A stretch of 64,000 nt of DNA from an uncultured bacterium (GCA_937889595.1 CALAOR010000075.1:47826-111825), one strand, 5' to 3'. Numbered from the stretch's first letter, positions 6,802-15,982 are shown. Translations and numbers: made by a program. Notes: generated from the letters alone by a model not told the origin.

Positions 6802-9108
6802 ATGAAAGGCACACTGACCGAAAAAATACTTAAAAAACACCTGGAAGCCGGCAAGCTTGAACCCGGCACCGAGATTTCAATCAGGATCGACCAGACTTTG
6901 ACGCAGGACGCAACCGGAACCATGGCTTACCTGGAATTCCTTAATTTTAACCTCCCTAAAATATCAACCAAGTTGTCAGTAAGCTATGTTGACCACAACA
7001 CTTTGCAGACAGGATTTGAAAACGCGGACGACCATCTCTTTTTGCAGTCTGTCGCCGAGAAATTCGGACTGTATTTTTCCAAACCCGGCAACGGCATATG
7101 CCACCAGGTACATTCCGAAAGATTCGCTAAACCCGGCGATACATTGATAGGTTCAGACAGCCACACACCCACTGCCGGGGGCGTGGGCATGCTTGCGATA
7201 GGCGTAGGCGGGCTTGAAGTCGCCTCGGCTATGGCAGGATACCCTTATTCGCTTACCTGCCCCGAGGTCGTCGGCATAAAACTAAAAGGGAAGCTTCCCG
7301 CATGGTCATCCGCAAAGGACATCATACTTACCGTGCTTAAGAAATACACGGTAAAGGGCGGGGTTAACAGGGTATTCGAGTATTTTGGCGACGGCGTAAG
7401 ATCATTGTCAGTGCCTGAGCGGGCCACTATCACAAATATGGGCGCTGAACTTGGCGCCACTACATCAATATTCCCGTCTGACATTAATACCCAGAAATTC
7501 CTAAAAACATTTGGCAGGGCAAAAGATTATAAAGCATTCGCGGCGGATAAAAAAGCCCAATATGTGGAAGTCTTCGAGATTAATCTCGCAAAAGTGGAAC
7601 CTATGGCCGCTATGCCGCACTCGCCTGACGCGGTCAAGGAAGTTAAAGAAATCAAAGGCCAGAAAGTCAGCCAGGTTATCATAGGCAGCTGCACCAATTC
7701 ATCATATAAGGATTTGATGACAGCGGCGCTTGCGCTTAAAGGCAAAAAGGTGCACAAGGATGTTTCTTTCATAGTGGCCCCGGGCTCCAAAACCATACTT
7801 AACGCCCTGATACAGAACGGCGCGCTTTCCTACTTCATAGAAGCCGGGGCAAGGATCGTGGAATCCGCCTGCGGCCCATGCATAGGCATGGGGCACGCGC
7901 CTGCCTCAGGTTCTGTTTCGGTCCGGACTTTTAACAGGAACTTCAAGGGCCGTTCAGGGACTGCCGACGCCTCAATATTTCTGGCAAGCGTGGAAACCGC
8001 GGTTGCCGCGGCAATATTCGGGGAAATAACAGAACCTAAAAAACTCGGCAAGTATCCGACAGTTGCTCCTCTCGCCAAATTTCCCGTTGATGACGCGCTC
8101 CTTTTAAGGCCGCTCCCTTTGGCACAGGCAAAAAATGTCAGCATAATAATGGGCCCGAACATCAAGCCTATCCCGATGGGCAAACCTATTGCTGATATTT
8201 TGACAGGCAAGGTCCTGATAAAGACCGGCGACAATATAACAACGGACGACATCATGCCCGCAGGCGCCAAGATACTCCCTCTGCGCTCGAACATACCCGA
8301 GATATCCAAGCATGTGTTCATCAAGATTGACGCGGCTTTCTACGACCGCGCCATTAAGGAAAACGGCGGGTTCATAATCGGCGGGGACAACTATGGCCAG
8401 GGGTCCTCAAGGGAACACGCAGCCCTGGCCCCCATGCATCTGGGCGTGAAAGCGGTCATTACAAAATCCTTTGCCCGCATACACAAGGCCAACCTTATCA
8501 ACTTCGGGCTGTTGCCGCTTAACTTCACAAACCCCAAGGACTATGACAAGATACAGCCCGGCGACAGGCTTGAGCTTATTGATGTTGCGGCTAATGTGAA
8601 GGACGGAAAGAACATAATGTGTAAAATTAACGGGAACATTGAAATAAAACTTTTCTGCCAGTTGTCTGAACGCGAGCGGGAGATCATCCTGATCGGCGGA
8701 AAGATTAATTATATTAAATACAAGCTGACAGGAATAAAGCCGACACTTGCCCGTGAAGAACATAACGAAGGGCATAAAACCCAGGCTTCAAGTGCGGTCA
8801 ATAACAAACCCTCTCCCACTACTGCACAAAACCCGCAGCCTCAGCAACAGGTTTCAAAACCGAATCAGCATTTTTCAAAGCCCCATCAGCGGTTTTCAGG
8901 GCCGCATCAGCGGTTTCCAAAGCCCAATCAGCATCCTCCAAAGTTTCACAAGCAGTTTTCACAGCCTTTGAAGCCGGTCTCAACACCGCAGCAACGGGCC
9001 GCAACACTTCAGCAGCAGGTTTCAAGTCCCCCGATACAGCAGCCGGCTGAAGTTAAACATAAATCACCTCAAAAACAAACTACAAAAAATAAAATAAGCA
9101 AAAAATAG
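6802..9108 (+). CDS. acn: Aconitate hydratase with repetitive Gln/Pro-rich tail
   Basis: 768 residues from the ATG at 6802, preceded by AAGGAG (6790-6795). IGSCTNSSYKDL and ACGPCIGMGHAP supply the three 4Fe-4S cysteines; the swivel domain with GGDNYGQGSSREHAA follows. Enzyme homology ends around REREIILIGGKINYIK. About 120 further residues form a basic, Gln/Pro-rich, low-complexity tail built on a 21-bp DNA repeat, not expected in aconitases. It converts citrate to isocitrate and completes the upstream pathway. Its own promoter and separation from the first block suggest independent control. A methylcitrate or homoaconitate role is less likely given the neighbours. Confidence 0.92.
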   Translation: MKGTLTEKILKKHLEAGKLEPGTEISIRIDQTLTQDATGTMAYLEFLNFNLPKISTKLSVSYVDHNTLQTGFENADDHLFLQSVAEKFGLYFSKPGNGICHQVHSERFAKPGDTLIGSDSHTPTAGGVGMLAIGVGGLEVASAMAGYPYSLTCPEVVGIKLKGKLPAWSSAKDIILTVLKKYTVKGGVNRVFEYFGDGVRSLSVPERATITNMGAELGATTSIFPSDINTQKFLKTFGRAKDYKAFAADKKAQYVEVFEINLAKVEPMAAMPHSPDAVKEVKEIKGQKVSQVIIGSCTNSSYKDLMTAALALKGKKVHKDVSFIVAPGSKTILNALIQNGALSYFIEAGARIVESACGPCIGMGHAPASGSVSVRTFNRNFKGRSGTADASIFLASVETAVAAAIFGEITEPKKLGKYPTVAPLAKFPVDDALLLRPLPLAQAKNVSIIMGPNIKPIPMGKPIADILTGKVLIKTGDNITTDDIMPAGAKILPLRSNIPEISKHVFIKIDAAFYDRAIKENGGFIIGGDNYGQGSSREHAALAPMHLGVKAVITKSFARIHKANLINFGLLPLNFTNPKDYDKIQPGDRLELIDVAANVKDGKNIMCKINGNIEIKLFCQLSEREREIILIGGKINYIKYKLTGIKPTLAREEHNEGHKTQASSAVNNKPSPTTAQNPQPQQQVSKPNQHFSKPHQRFSGPHQRFPKPNQHPPKFHKQFSQPLKPVSTPQQRAATLQQQVSSPPIQQPAEVKHKSPQKQTTKNKISKK
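8850..9038 (+). repeat. Nine in-frame 21-bp repeats in the aconitase tail
   Basis: Nine consecutive 21-nt units with the core TTTCAAAGCC-N4-TCAGC are read in frame as heptapeptides resembling SKPHQRF. Units 2 to 4 (8871-8933) are the best conserved; similarity decays toward both ends. Confidence 0.8.
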
Positions 9109-9138
9109 CCGGAACAGCGGCGCTGTTGGCGCAGCAAT

Positions 9139-9172
9139 AAAAAAGGCCAGCCTGCAGGCTGGCTTTTTTTAT
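9139..9172 (+). terminator. Rho-independent terminator after aconitase
   Basis: Stem GCCAGCCTG/CAGGCTGGC at 9146-9163 with A-rich sequence before and seven T after. It works on either strand. Confidence 0.9.
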
Positions 9173-9181
9173 TGCTGAAAT

Positions 9182-9353
9182 GAGACTGCCGGAAAACCTT
9201 ATATATCCATGAAATTCTTTATCGTGTCCGGTACGGATGAAATTTTTCCATGGCCTGTGCGCCACTAAAACCCCTTATAATACAAGCGCACAATCCATGG
9301 AAAAATTTCATCCGTGCCGGACACGACCTATCATTAAAAACTTTTCCGCCGGC
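9182..9353. repeat. Interspersed nested palindromic element, copy 1
   Basis: Outer ends GACTGCCGGAAAA (9183) and TTTTCCGCCGGC (ending 9353). Inner 39-nt arms at 9224-9262 and 9286-9324 differ at only three positions. A longer relative lies at 63653-63862 and solo fragments at 39728 and 47421. The 415-bp gap 9109-9524 holds no gene, only the terminator, this element and the arrays that follow. Confidence 0.8.
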
Positions 9354-9355
9354 AC

Positions 9356-9414
9356 CAATATACGCACCAAACAGCATAAACCGCCATGTACCATCATGTA
9401 CCATCATGTACCAT
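9356..9414. repeat. Conserved 27-mer and CATGTACCAT decamer array
   Basis: A 27-nt block ending AACAGCATAAACC (9356-9382) is followed by three CATGTACC units with a 10-bp period. The same block and array recur at 63922-64000, again next to the nested palindrome. Confidence 0.8.
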
Positions 9415-9493
9415 TCGCAGTAGCTCAGGTACATGACACGGTTCGCAGTAGCTCAGGTACATGACACGGTTCGCAGTAGCTTAAGGTACATGG
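9414..9493. repeat. 28-bp tandem repeat carrying GGTACATG
   Basis: Two exact 28-bp units (9414-9441, 9442-9469) start TTCGCAGTAGCTCAGG; a third diverged copy (9470-9493) follows. Each contains GGTACATG, the reverse complement of the CATGTACC in the neighbouring decamers, so the cluster is symmetric in that word. Confidence 0.85.
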
Positions 9494-9524
9494 TATGATT
9501 TTCCCGGAACAAAACATTGTTTAA

Positions 9525-10388
9525 TTATAAATGCTGTACTTTATACTTTATATTATTTTTTCCCGACTTTTTTACCTCATACATGAGTGCGTCCGCGGCC
9601 TTTAGCATGTAATGAACGCTTAATGGCGGATTCATAAAGGTCACAACTCCGGTGCTGAAAGTCACCGGCCATTTATATTTGCCTATTTCAACCCTTAATA
9701 TCCGCAAAAGATGCTCCATAAAAGGAATTGCCGGCTCCGGAGGCATTTCAGGGAGCAGGATGGCAAACTCGTCGCCGCCGAGCCTGGCAACAGCGTCAGT
9801 TGCCCTGATGTTGGCCCGCAGGAAAGCCGCTGTGACCATCAGAAGTTTATCGCCCTCCAGATGCCCCTTTGCGTCGTTTATCTTTTTAAAATTGTCTATG
9901 TCGAGATAAGCTATGGTAAGCGGTTTGTTGTATCTTTTTATCCTGTTTATTTCTATGGCTGCGTAATTATAAAAGGCCCTGCTGTTGGAAGCCTTGGTCA
10001 AAAAATCTTCCATGGCAAACTGCCTCTCGGTCCTGATCTCCCTGCGGAGCGCTGATAATATTACGGCAAAAGCGGAACAGAATATTACACCGGCCGCGCC
10101 GCTCCACACATAAAAGAATATCATCGTATGGTCTATCCCGATCTTATACCCGGTGGCAAAAAGGGCTGCGCCTGACAGGATTGAAATACATATTCCCGTT
10201 TTCCTGCCTATATACCAGGATGTCATACCAACGGGAATCAGGTAAAAAAAGATAAAAGGCATATCATGCCCGATGGCCTTTACAACCGCCCTGTCAAAAA
10301 AAATCAGGCATATTATTATTATAAGGGATGTTATTAAAATAAATATTTTATTTTCCCTTGATTCTCTTTCCGTTGTATTTACGTTCAT
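9525..10388 (-). CDS. Membrane-bound GGDEF diguanylate cyclase
   Basis: 287 residues. About four hydrophobic segments in residues 17-115 anchor it in the inner membrane; a C-terminal GGDEF domain follows. The active-site loop is intact (RLGGDEFAILLPE), as is the inhibitory RxxD motif (RATD) five residues before it, so it should make c-di-GMP from two GTP with product inhibition. No EAL domain is present. The neighbouring gene is a paralogue of the same architecture, suggesting tandem duplication. The sensed signal is unknown. Confidence 0.9.
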   Translation of the reverse strand: MNVNTTERESRENKIFILITSLIIIICLIFFDRAVVKAIGHDMPFIFFYLIPVGMTSWYIGRKTGICISILSGAALFATGYKIGIDHTMIFFYVWSGAAGVIFCSAFAVILSALRREIRTERQFAMEDFLTKASNSRAFYNYAAIEINRIKRYNKPLTIAYLDIDNFKKINDAKGHLEGDKLLMVTAAFLRANIRATDAVARLGGDEFAILLPEMPPEPAIPFMEHLLRILRVEIGKYKWPVTFSTGVVTFMNPPLSVHYMLKAADALMYEVKKSGKNNIKYKVQHL

Positions 10389-10418
10389 GACATCTCCTGC
10401 TTAAGTACAGCAATGAAT

Positions 10419-10441
10419 TACCCGCAGCAAGCTGCGGGGAA
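10419..10441. repeat. Short palindrome between the GGDEF genes
   Basis: CCCGCAGC/GCTGCGGG hairpin in the 69-bp gap. A related CCCCGCAAC/GTTGCAGGG hairpin with the same flanking GAAT lies at 45303-45327. Confidence 0.55.
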
Positions 10442-10457
10442 TTTGATCCGTGTATTA

Positions 10458-11273
10458 TTAAAATACCGTGAGTTTTATCATGTCTTTGCCGTCTTTTTTT
10501 ACTTCATACATCAGTTTGTCGGCTATTTTTACCATATCATCGGCTGAAGAAGGCATCTTTGTGAATACGACCGCGCCTATGGAAAAAGTCACGGAATATC
10601 CGTTTTTGCGCATGGAATTGGAAAGCGACTGTTTTAATTTCTCAAGTATCACGGCCGCGTCTTTCATGCCAAGCAGCGGAAAGAGCACCGCAAACTCGTC
10701 CCCGCCAAGCCTTGCTATACTGTCCATCTTCCGCGTATGTTCCTTTAGAATCCCGGCGGTTATCTGCAGTACCATGTCGCCGGCATAGTGCCCCAACGTG
10801 TCGTTCACATGCTTGAAATTATCCGCGTCAAAATACGCCAGGGTAAAAAGGCCGTCGGACCTGCCTGTGCGGCTCATTTCAGATTCCAGAATTTCCATAA
10901 AATACCGCCTGTTTGCGATGCCGGTAAGATAATCAGTCCTGGCTGTAAGACTTTCTTTTTCAAGGAGTTTTTTAACCGCGTCAAGAAGAAAAGCGAAAAT
11001 TATCATAAAAGAGAAAAATATAAAAGTATCCCAATAGAGTATCCCCCGGCTCGAATATGCCGTTCCTGATATTATCTCGATGTAATACCATATGGAGGAA
11101 CAAAACATGCACATAATGATGCCGTATAATAATTCCGAAAACCATACGGCTATGGCAACGGGGATCAGGTAAAATGTGGTCAATAATATTTCCTGCCCGG
11201 TTGCGTAATCTATATACCCTATAATGCCGGAGATGATAACGGCTATTGTAAAAACGATTATTCTCTTTACCAT
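10458..11273 (-). CDS. Membrane-bound GGDEF diguanylate cyclase, paralogue
   Basis: 271 residues, with several transmembrane segments in residues 1-105 and then a GGDEF domain with RLGGDEFAVLFPLLG and an upstream RKMD inhibitory site. It has the layout of the next gene downstream, 69 bp away, and is probably co-transcribed. Both N-termini share the FYLIPV and W-F/Y patterns of small membrane sensor domains. It likely synthesises c-di-GMP in response to a membrane signal. No c-di-GMP receptor is recognisable nearby. Confidence 0.9.
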   Translation of the reverse strand: MVKRIIVFTIAVIISGIIGYIDYATGQEILLTTFYLIPVAIAVWFSELLYGIIMCMFCSSIWYYIEIISGTAYSSRGILYWDTFIFFSFMIIFAFLLDAVKKLLEKESLTARTDYLTGIANRRYFMEILESEMSRTGRSDGLFTLAYFDADNFKHVNDTLGHYAGDMVLQITAGILKEHTRKMDSIARLGGDEFAVLFPLLGMKDAAVILEKLKQSLSNSMRKNGYSVTFSIGAVVFTKMPSSADDMVKIADKLMYEVKKDGKDMIKLTVF

Positions 11274-11344
11274 GACTTTTCCCCGATGATTTTAGCGTTC
11301 TATTTTAAGGAAATATTGTAATTTATATTACCCCTGCCCGGACA

Positions 11345-12625
11345 TCATGCCTTAAGTATCTGATCCCTTTCGGGCCCGACCGATACTATGGATACTTTTA
11401 CGCCCGTGTATTTTTCTATGAATTTTATGTAATTTTTGGCTGCTTTTGGAAGATCCTGATATTTCCTCGCTTTTGTCAGGTCCGTTCCCCAGCCTTTCAG
11501 CTTTTTATACACCGGTTTCACAGTGTATAATTCCTCGCCGTCGGAAACAAAATTCTGTGTTTTCTTTCCTTTATAGATGTAATGGGTGCACACGTTAATG
11601 CCGGAAAATATTGACAGCACGTCTATCTTTGTCAGGAGTATATCGCTTAACCCGTTCAACTCGCATACATATTTTAAGGCCACAAGGTCAAGCCAGCCGC
11701 ACCTGCGAGGCCTGCCTGTGGTGGCTCCGTATTCCCCGCCTGCTTCCCTGACTTTATTGCCCAGGTCTTCGTCCATCTCGGTCGGTAAAGGACCGTTCCC
11801 AACCCTGGTCTGGTACGCTTTTGTGATACCCCAGACTTTTTTGATGTCCCTGTGGGATACCCCTGTGCCGGTCATGACCCCGCCTATGGTGGGATTTGAG
11901 GATGTGACATACGGGTAAGTCCCGAAGTCTATGTCAAGCAGCGCTCCCTGCGCTCCCTCAAAAATGACTTTCTTGCCTTTCTTGAGCAGATCATGAAGGA
12001 CGCTTACCGTGTTTGCCATATATGGTTTAATAAATTTTGCGTGTTTTTTTGCCTCGGCGGCCACTGTTTTAGCAACCAGTTCCTTTTCAGAGTAAAAATT
12101 TTTCAAAAGGAAATTCTTTTCCTCAAGATTTTCCTCCACCTTGGCAAGCAGTACCGCGTCATTGTAGAGGTCGCGCAGGCGCACCCCGATCCTCACGTAT
12201 TTATCCGTATAAGCCGGACCTATTCCGCGTCCGGTGGTGCCTATTTTTTTGCCGCCCTTTTTCCTGGCTTCTTTTGCCTTATCGATCATCTTGTGGTAAG
12301 GAAGGACTATGCTGGCATTTTCGCTTATCAAAAGGTTCTTAGGACTGATCGATATGCCGCGTTTCTGCAGGCTTATTATCTCTTCCACCAGGGACTCCAC
12401 GTCCAAAACTACCCCGTGCCCTATGATATTGATTTTATTTTTATGGAGCACCCCTGAAGGCAAAAGGTGCATTACATATTTTTCTTTCCCCACTATCACA
12501 GTATGCCCGGCATTGGCGCCGCCCTGGTAACGCACTATCACATCGTATTTTTCCGAAAACAGGTCAACTATCTTGCCTTTTCCTTCATCGCCCCACTGAG
12601 CGCCCAAAATAACGTCTGCCGGCAT
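11345..12625 (-). CDS. purA: Adenylosuccinate synthetase
   Basis: 426 residues from the ATG at 12625, preceded by GAGG. The in-frame extension further upstream is rejected because it runs through a REP-like hairpin and the promoter. GDEGKGKIVD is the GTP loop and QGGANAGHT the IMP/active-site segment. TTGRGIGPAYTDK, TRVGNGPLPTE, EYGATTGRPRRCGWLD and SVGPERDQIL are family signatures. It couples IMP and aspartate, with GTP, in the first committed step to AMP. No other purine genes are nearby and it appears to stand alone behind its own promoter. Confidence 0.96.
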   Translation of the reverse strand: MPADVILGAQWGDEGKGKIVDLFSEKYDVIVRYQGGANAGHTVIVGKEKYVMHLLPSGVLHKNKINIIGHGVVLDVESLVEEIISLQKRGISISPKNLLISENASIVLPYHKMIDKAKEARKKGGKKIGTTGRGIGPAYTDKYVRIGVRLRDLYNDAVLLAKVEENLEEKNFLLKNFYSEKELVAKTVAAEAKKHAKFIKPYMANTVSVLHDLLKKGKKVIFEGAQGALLDIDFGTYPYVTSSNPTIGGVMTGTGVSHRDIKKVWGITKAYQTRVGNGPLPTEMDEDLGNKVREAGGEYGATTGRPRRCGWLDLVALKYVCELNGLSDILLTKIDVLSIFSGINVCTHYIYKGKKTQNFVSDGEELYTVKPVYKKLKGWGTDLTKARKYQDLPKAAKNYIKFIEKYTGVKVSIVSVGPERDQILKA

Positions 12626-12690
12626 AAAAATACCTCGCATGTTATAAATTAGCATTAGGGAAAATATGAAATTGCCTTTAATGCCAAATA

Positions 12691-12719
12691 ATAATATATC
12701 ATTTCTGGATAATTTGCAA
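12691..12719 (-). promoter_or_regulatory. Promoter of purA
   Basis: Minus strand: TTGCAA (12719-12714), 17 nt, TATTAT (12696-12691). It lies about 66 bp upstream of the ATG. Confidence 0.55.
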
Positions 12720-12777
12720 CGGATAATATGGGGCCCGGAAAACGCCGCTGTGTCATATGGGTAAAACCAAAAATCCC

Positions 12778-12984
12778 GTAGAGCGGCTGCTTGCTGCCGC
12801 TCACCGTCGGCTTTTGAAACAGCTGTTTGCATGGTTCCACGTTTTGTAAGGCCTGCATTTTAGAGGGGGCAAGCCTCCACATTCAAAACAAAAACCTGTA
12901 GAGCCTGCGTCAGAGAGGCAGCAAGCAGCCTCTCTACGGGGACACGCCGAAACAACGTGTGGCGGCATAATATGCCGCCACTAC
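12778..12984. repeat. Cluster of REP-like GTAG hairpins
   Basis: Hairpins start with GTAG at 12778-12802 (+, arm AGCGGC), 12937-12913 (-, arm AGAGGC) and 12984-12961 (-, TGGCGGCATA). Two are identical to the 43.8-kb pair in swapped orientation. Together with the purA promoter and serA terminator they account for the 430-bp gap 12626-13056. Confidence 0.8.
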
Positions 12985-12997
12985 AAAACAAATAAAA

Positions 12998-13029
12998 ACA
13001 AAGGGCGCGGTTTCCCGCGCCCTTTTTAT
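12998..13029 (-). terminator. Rho-independent terminator of serA
   Basis: Stem GGGCGCGG/CCGCGCCC at 13003-13022. On the minus strand it is followed by TTTGTTTTT. It lies about 35 bp past the serA stop. Confidence 0.85.
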
Positions 13030-13056
13030 CCGGACCCTTTGATCTTTTTATATTGA

Positions 13057-14646
13057 TCACAACGTTATGTATTTCACCTCTAATACATCTTCCATGTTTT
13101 TTATCGAGTCAATTACCGTCTTCGGCACTTCATTGTCGACCGTAACCACTCCGAGCGCCACTTTTTCCTGTTTGTTACGGCCCAAAACAAAAGACGCTAT
13201 GTTAATATTGTTTGCGCCTAAGACTGTCCCCATCCTGCCTATTACGCCCGGTTTGTCGTTATTCTTGTAAACTATGATATTCTTTTCCGGGGCTATTTCG
13301 ATCTCAAACTTGTCCACCTGGACTATCCGGGCCTCTTTTTTGATCGACAGGCTCCCGTAAACGCTGCGCTTGTCTGTTTCGGTTTCCACGGTCACGCTTA
13401 TCAGGTTCGGAAAATCCGTTGTAACTGTTGTTGTTTTCTCCACTACCGCGATGCCCCTTTCTTTTGCTATAGGCAGGGCGTTGACAAAGTTGACACTGTC
13501 GCCCATGGCCGGGAAAAGGAACCCTTTCACCGCGCCTATGGTCAGGTACTTCATATTATATTTTGTCGCGTCTCCGCTGTACTCTATGGCAATTGATTTT
13601 ACGTTTCCTGATACCAGTTGCGCCGCGAATTTTCCGAGTTTGTCATTTAGGGTAAGAAAGGGCTGCATTTCTTTTAACAGCTCCGGGTCAACCGCGGGTA
13701 TATTCAGGGCATTTTTTACCATGCCGCCGCGGAGTGTTTCTATGACCTGCTCCACTATGACCTTGCCCACGTTCTCCTGGGCCTCAAAGGTGGATGCTCC
13801 CAGATGCGGGGCCATGATAATGACGCCTGGGTCGACCGTGAATAGGTCCGAATCAAAAGGCGGCTCATTTACATAAACGTCCAGCGCCGCTCTTTTGACG
13901 CGTCCGGATTTCAATGCATCGGCCAGGTCTTTTTCATTTACTATCCCGCCCCTGGCGCAGTTTACGATCATGACGTTTTCTTTCATGGTCGCGATCTCTT
14001 TTGCGGTTATCATGTCCGTGGTTTCCTTGTTTTTCGGGACATGAAAAGTTATTATGTCCGCCTTTTTTATGACTTCAGCCACGGTCATGGTCTCAATACC
14101 GAGCTCCTCGGCCTTTTCTTTGGTAATGAACGGGTCATACCCTATGAGGTTCATGCCGAAAGACGCCATTCTTTTTGCCACTTCCGTCCCTATCCTGCCG
14201 AGCCCTATTATCCCCAGTGTCTTTCCATAAAGCTCTATTCCGGTAAACTTATTGCGCTCCCATTTTCTGTTTTTCAGCGAAGCGTCAGCCTGCGGCAGGT
14301 TCCTGGCCATGCCCATGATAAGGGTGATGGTCTGCTCCGCAGTCGACAATGTATTGGCGTCAGGCGTGTTCATGACGATCACGCCTTTTGCCGTCGCAGC
14401 CGCCATGTCCACGTTATCCACGCCTACACCGGCGCGGCCGATAACTTTAAGCTTTTTGACTTTCTCCAGTGTCCTTGCAGTCACCTTTGAAGCGCTCCGT
14501 ATTATCAGGGCGTCATAATTTGGGAGTTCTTCAGCAAGCTGGTCCTCTGTCATTCCGGTCTTTACAGTGCACTCCACGTCTTTTTCGGTTTTTATCATAT
14601 TGATCGCGTCTTCGGATAACTTGTCGCTAACTAGGATTTTGTACAT
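13057..14646 (-). CDS. serA: D-3-phosphoglycerate dehydrogenase
   Basis: 529 residues, the long form: catalytic and NAD-binding domains (1-315), an intervening ASB domain, and a C-terminal ACT domain from about residue 455 (KPGVIGRMGTVLGANNINIA) that senses serine. GLGRIGTEVAKR is the NAD loop; the catalytic Arg is in NCARGG and the His in PHLGAST. It oxidises 3-phosphoglycerate as the first step to serine. AGGAGG precedes the ATG. The class-V aminotransferase upstream on the same strand probably provides step two, so the two form a serine operon split by heptad repeats. Confidence 0.95.
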   Translation of the reverse strand: MYKILVSDKLSEDAINMIKTEKDVECTVKTGMTEDQLAEELPNYDALIIRSASKVTARTLEKVKKLKVIGRAGVGVDNVDMAAATAKGVIVMNTPDANTLSTAEQTITLIMGMARNLPQADASLKNRKWERNKFTGIELYGKTLGIIGLGRIGTEVAKRMASFGMNLIGYDPFITKEKAEELGIETMTVAEVIKKADIITFHVPKNKETTDMITAKEIATMKENVMIVNCARGGIVNEKDLADALKSGRVKRAALDVYVNEPPFDSDLFTVDPGVIIMAPHLGASTFEAQENVGKVIVEQVIETLRGGMVKNALNIPAVDPELLKEMQPFLTLNDKLGKFAAQLVSGNVKSIAIEYSGDATKYNMKYLTIGAVKGFLFPAMGDSVNFVNALPIAKERGIAVVEKTTTVTTDFPNLISVTVETETDKRSVYGSLSIKKEARIVQVDKFEIEIAPEKNIIVYKNNDKPGVIGRMGTVLGANNINIASFVLGRNKQEKVALGVVTVDNEVPKTVIDSIKNMEDVLEVKYITL

Positions 14647-14671
14647 TTAAAACCTCCTGTTTTATTTAGCT

Positions 14672-14773
14672 GTTTGTTCTGTGTTCTGTGTTCTGTGTTC
14701 TGTGTTCTGTGTTCTGCGTTCTGCGTTCTGTGTTCTCACAACTCCGAACTCCGAACTCCGAATTCCGAACTTC
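14672..14773. repeat. Heptad arrays between aminotransferase and serA
   Basis: GTTCTGT/GTTCTGC words (14672-14737) are followed by AACTCCG words (14741-14773). The first word matches the 4.8- and 58.1-kb arrays; the complement of the second matches the 59.0-kb array. Confidence 0.8.
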
Positions 14774-15931
14774 TTACTTGTAGTTTTCCTCTATGAGTAC
14801 TTCCATTGCCCTTTTTACGCCTCTTCCTATCTCGATGTTTGCGCCCATTTCTTTCAAGGCCATTTCCGCGGCTGCGACTCCCATGATGGCGTCAAACCGG
14901 TCCGTGTATCCGAGTGTGCCTATCCTTAATAGTTTGCCTTCCATTTTGCCCTGGCCGCCGGCCATGGATATGCCGTACTCGTCCCTGATTTTTTTCATAA
15001 GTGCCTTGCCGTCAATGCCGTCCGGCACCAGTATCGAGCACAGAACCACTGCCGGGTTTTCCATTGCGAAAAGTTTAAGCCCCAGTGCCAGCATGGCCTC
15101 GCGCACGGCGCGGGCCAGTTTCCTGTGGCGGTCCCAGATATTTTCAAGGCCTTCTTCCCTTATCATCCTCAAGGCAACCGCCTGCTGGCACACCAGGGAC
15201 ACCGCGGATGTAAACGGGGTATCCGGCATTTTTTCTTTTGTAGCGGCCTTTTCGTATTTTTTCAGGTCAAAATAAAATTTCGGCGATTTATTTGCTTCCA
15301 CAACTTTCATGGCTTTGGGGCTGGCTGCAAGATAAGCGAGTCCCGGAGGTATCATAAGGCCTTTCTGCGAACCGACAGCTGTGATATCCACGTTCCACTT
15401 GTCCATGTAAAACGGCTGGGCCCCTATGCCTGATATCCCGTCCACGACAAGTATGGCTTTGTGATTTAAGGTCAGCTTTCCAAATGCTTCAATATCATTG
15501 TAAACGCCTGTTGATGTTTCGTTTAAGGTGGTGAACACGGCCACTGCATCGGGATTCTCATCCAGCGCTTTTTTAAGTTCCGCGGGTTTTACCGCAAATC
15601 CCCATTCAGCCGCTATTTTTACGACATTGGCCCCCCATGCCTTGGCAATTGCTTCCCATCTGTCGCCAAATACCCCGATGGTTGCCACTATCACCTTATC
15701 CCCGGCATTGACTGTATTGGCCACGGCCATTTCCATGGCGCCTGTTCCCGAAGAACCGATTACATATACATTATTCACGGTTCCAAGCACATACTTTAAA
15801 CCCTCCACTACTTCCGTGAGTATCTTCCGGTACTGTGGCGTTCTGTGATGCATTACCGGTTTTGCAGCTTCCACCAAAACGTCTGCCGGTACTTCAGTCG
15901 GACCAGGTGCCATGATGTATTTTTTCCTCAT
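14774..15931 (-). CDS. Class-V aminotransferase (alanine-glyoxylate/phosphoserine type)
   Basis: 385 residues of the serine-pyruvate/alanine-glyoxylate aminotransferase family. The PLP lysine is in AVGSQKGLMIPPG; GSSGTGAMEMAV binds the cofactor phosphate; VDGISGIGA holds the Asp that pairs with the pyridine nitrogen. Family members next to serA in several bacteria and archaea act as phosphoserine aminotransferase, and that is the most likely role here since no SerC is seen. A good promoter and a CRP-like palindrome lie upstream. Substrate choice (phosphohydroxypyruvate or glyoxylate) cannot be read from sequence. Confidence 0.88.
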   Translation of the reverse strand: MRKKYIMAPGPTEVPADVLVEAAKPVMHHRTPQYRKILTEVVEGLKYVLGTVNNVYVIGSSGTGAMEMAVANTVNAGDKVIVATIGVFGDRWEAIAKAWGANVVKIAAEWGFAVKPAELKKALDENPDAVAVFTTLNETSTGVYNDIEAFGKLTLNHKAILVVDGISGIGAQPFYMDKWNVDITAVGSQKGLMIPPGLAYLAASPKAMKVVEANKSPKFYFDLKKYEKAATKEKMPDTPFTSAVSLVCQQAVALRMIREEGLENIWDRHRKLARAVREAMLALGLKLFAMENPAVVLCSILVPDGIDGKALMKKIRDEYGISMAGGQGKMEGKLLRIGTLGYTDRFDAIMGVAAAEMALKEMGANIEIGRGVKRAMEVLIEENYK

Positions 15932-15982
15932 TTTACTGCCTCCTAATAGAAGTATGTGAAATTTTGAACTATCTTGCTATAA

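Noticed and set aside
6570..6833. Open frame upstream of aconitase
   Set aside because: It spans REP hairpins and the aconitase promoter and overlaps the true start; no family or SD.
9384..9493. CRISPR array
   Set aside because: Units are 10 or 28 bp in direct contact with no unique spacers and no cas genes.
12626..12832. N-terminal extension of purA by 69 residues
   Set aside because: It would cross the promoter and a REP hairpin; PurA homologues begin near MPADVILGAQWGDEGKG and an SD precedes that ATG.
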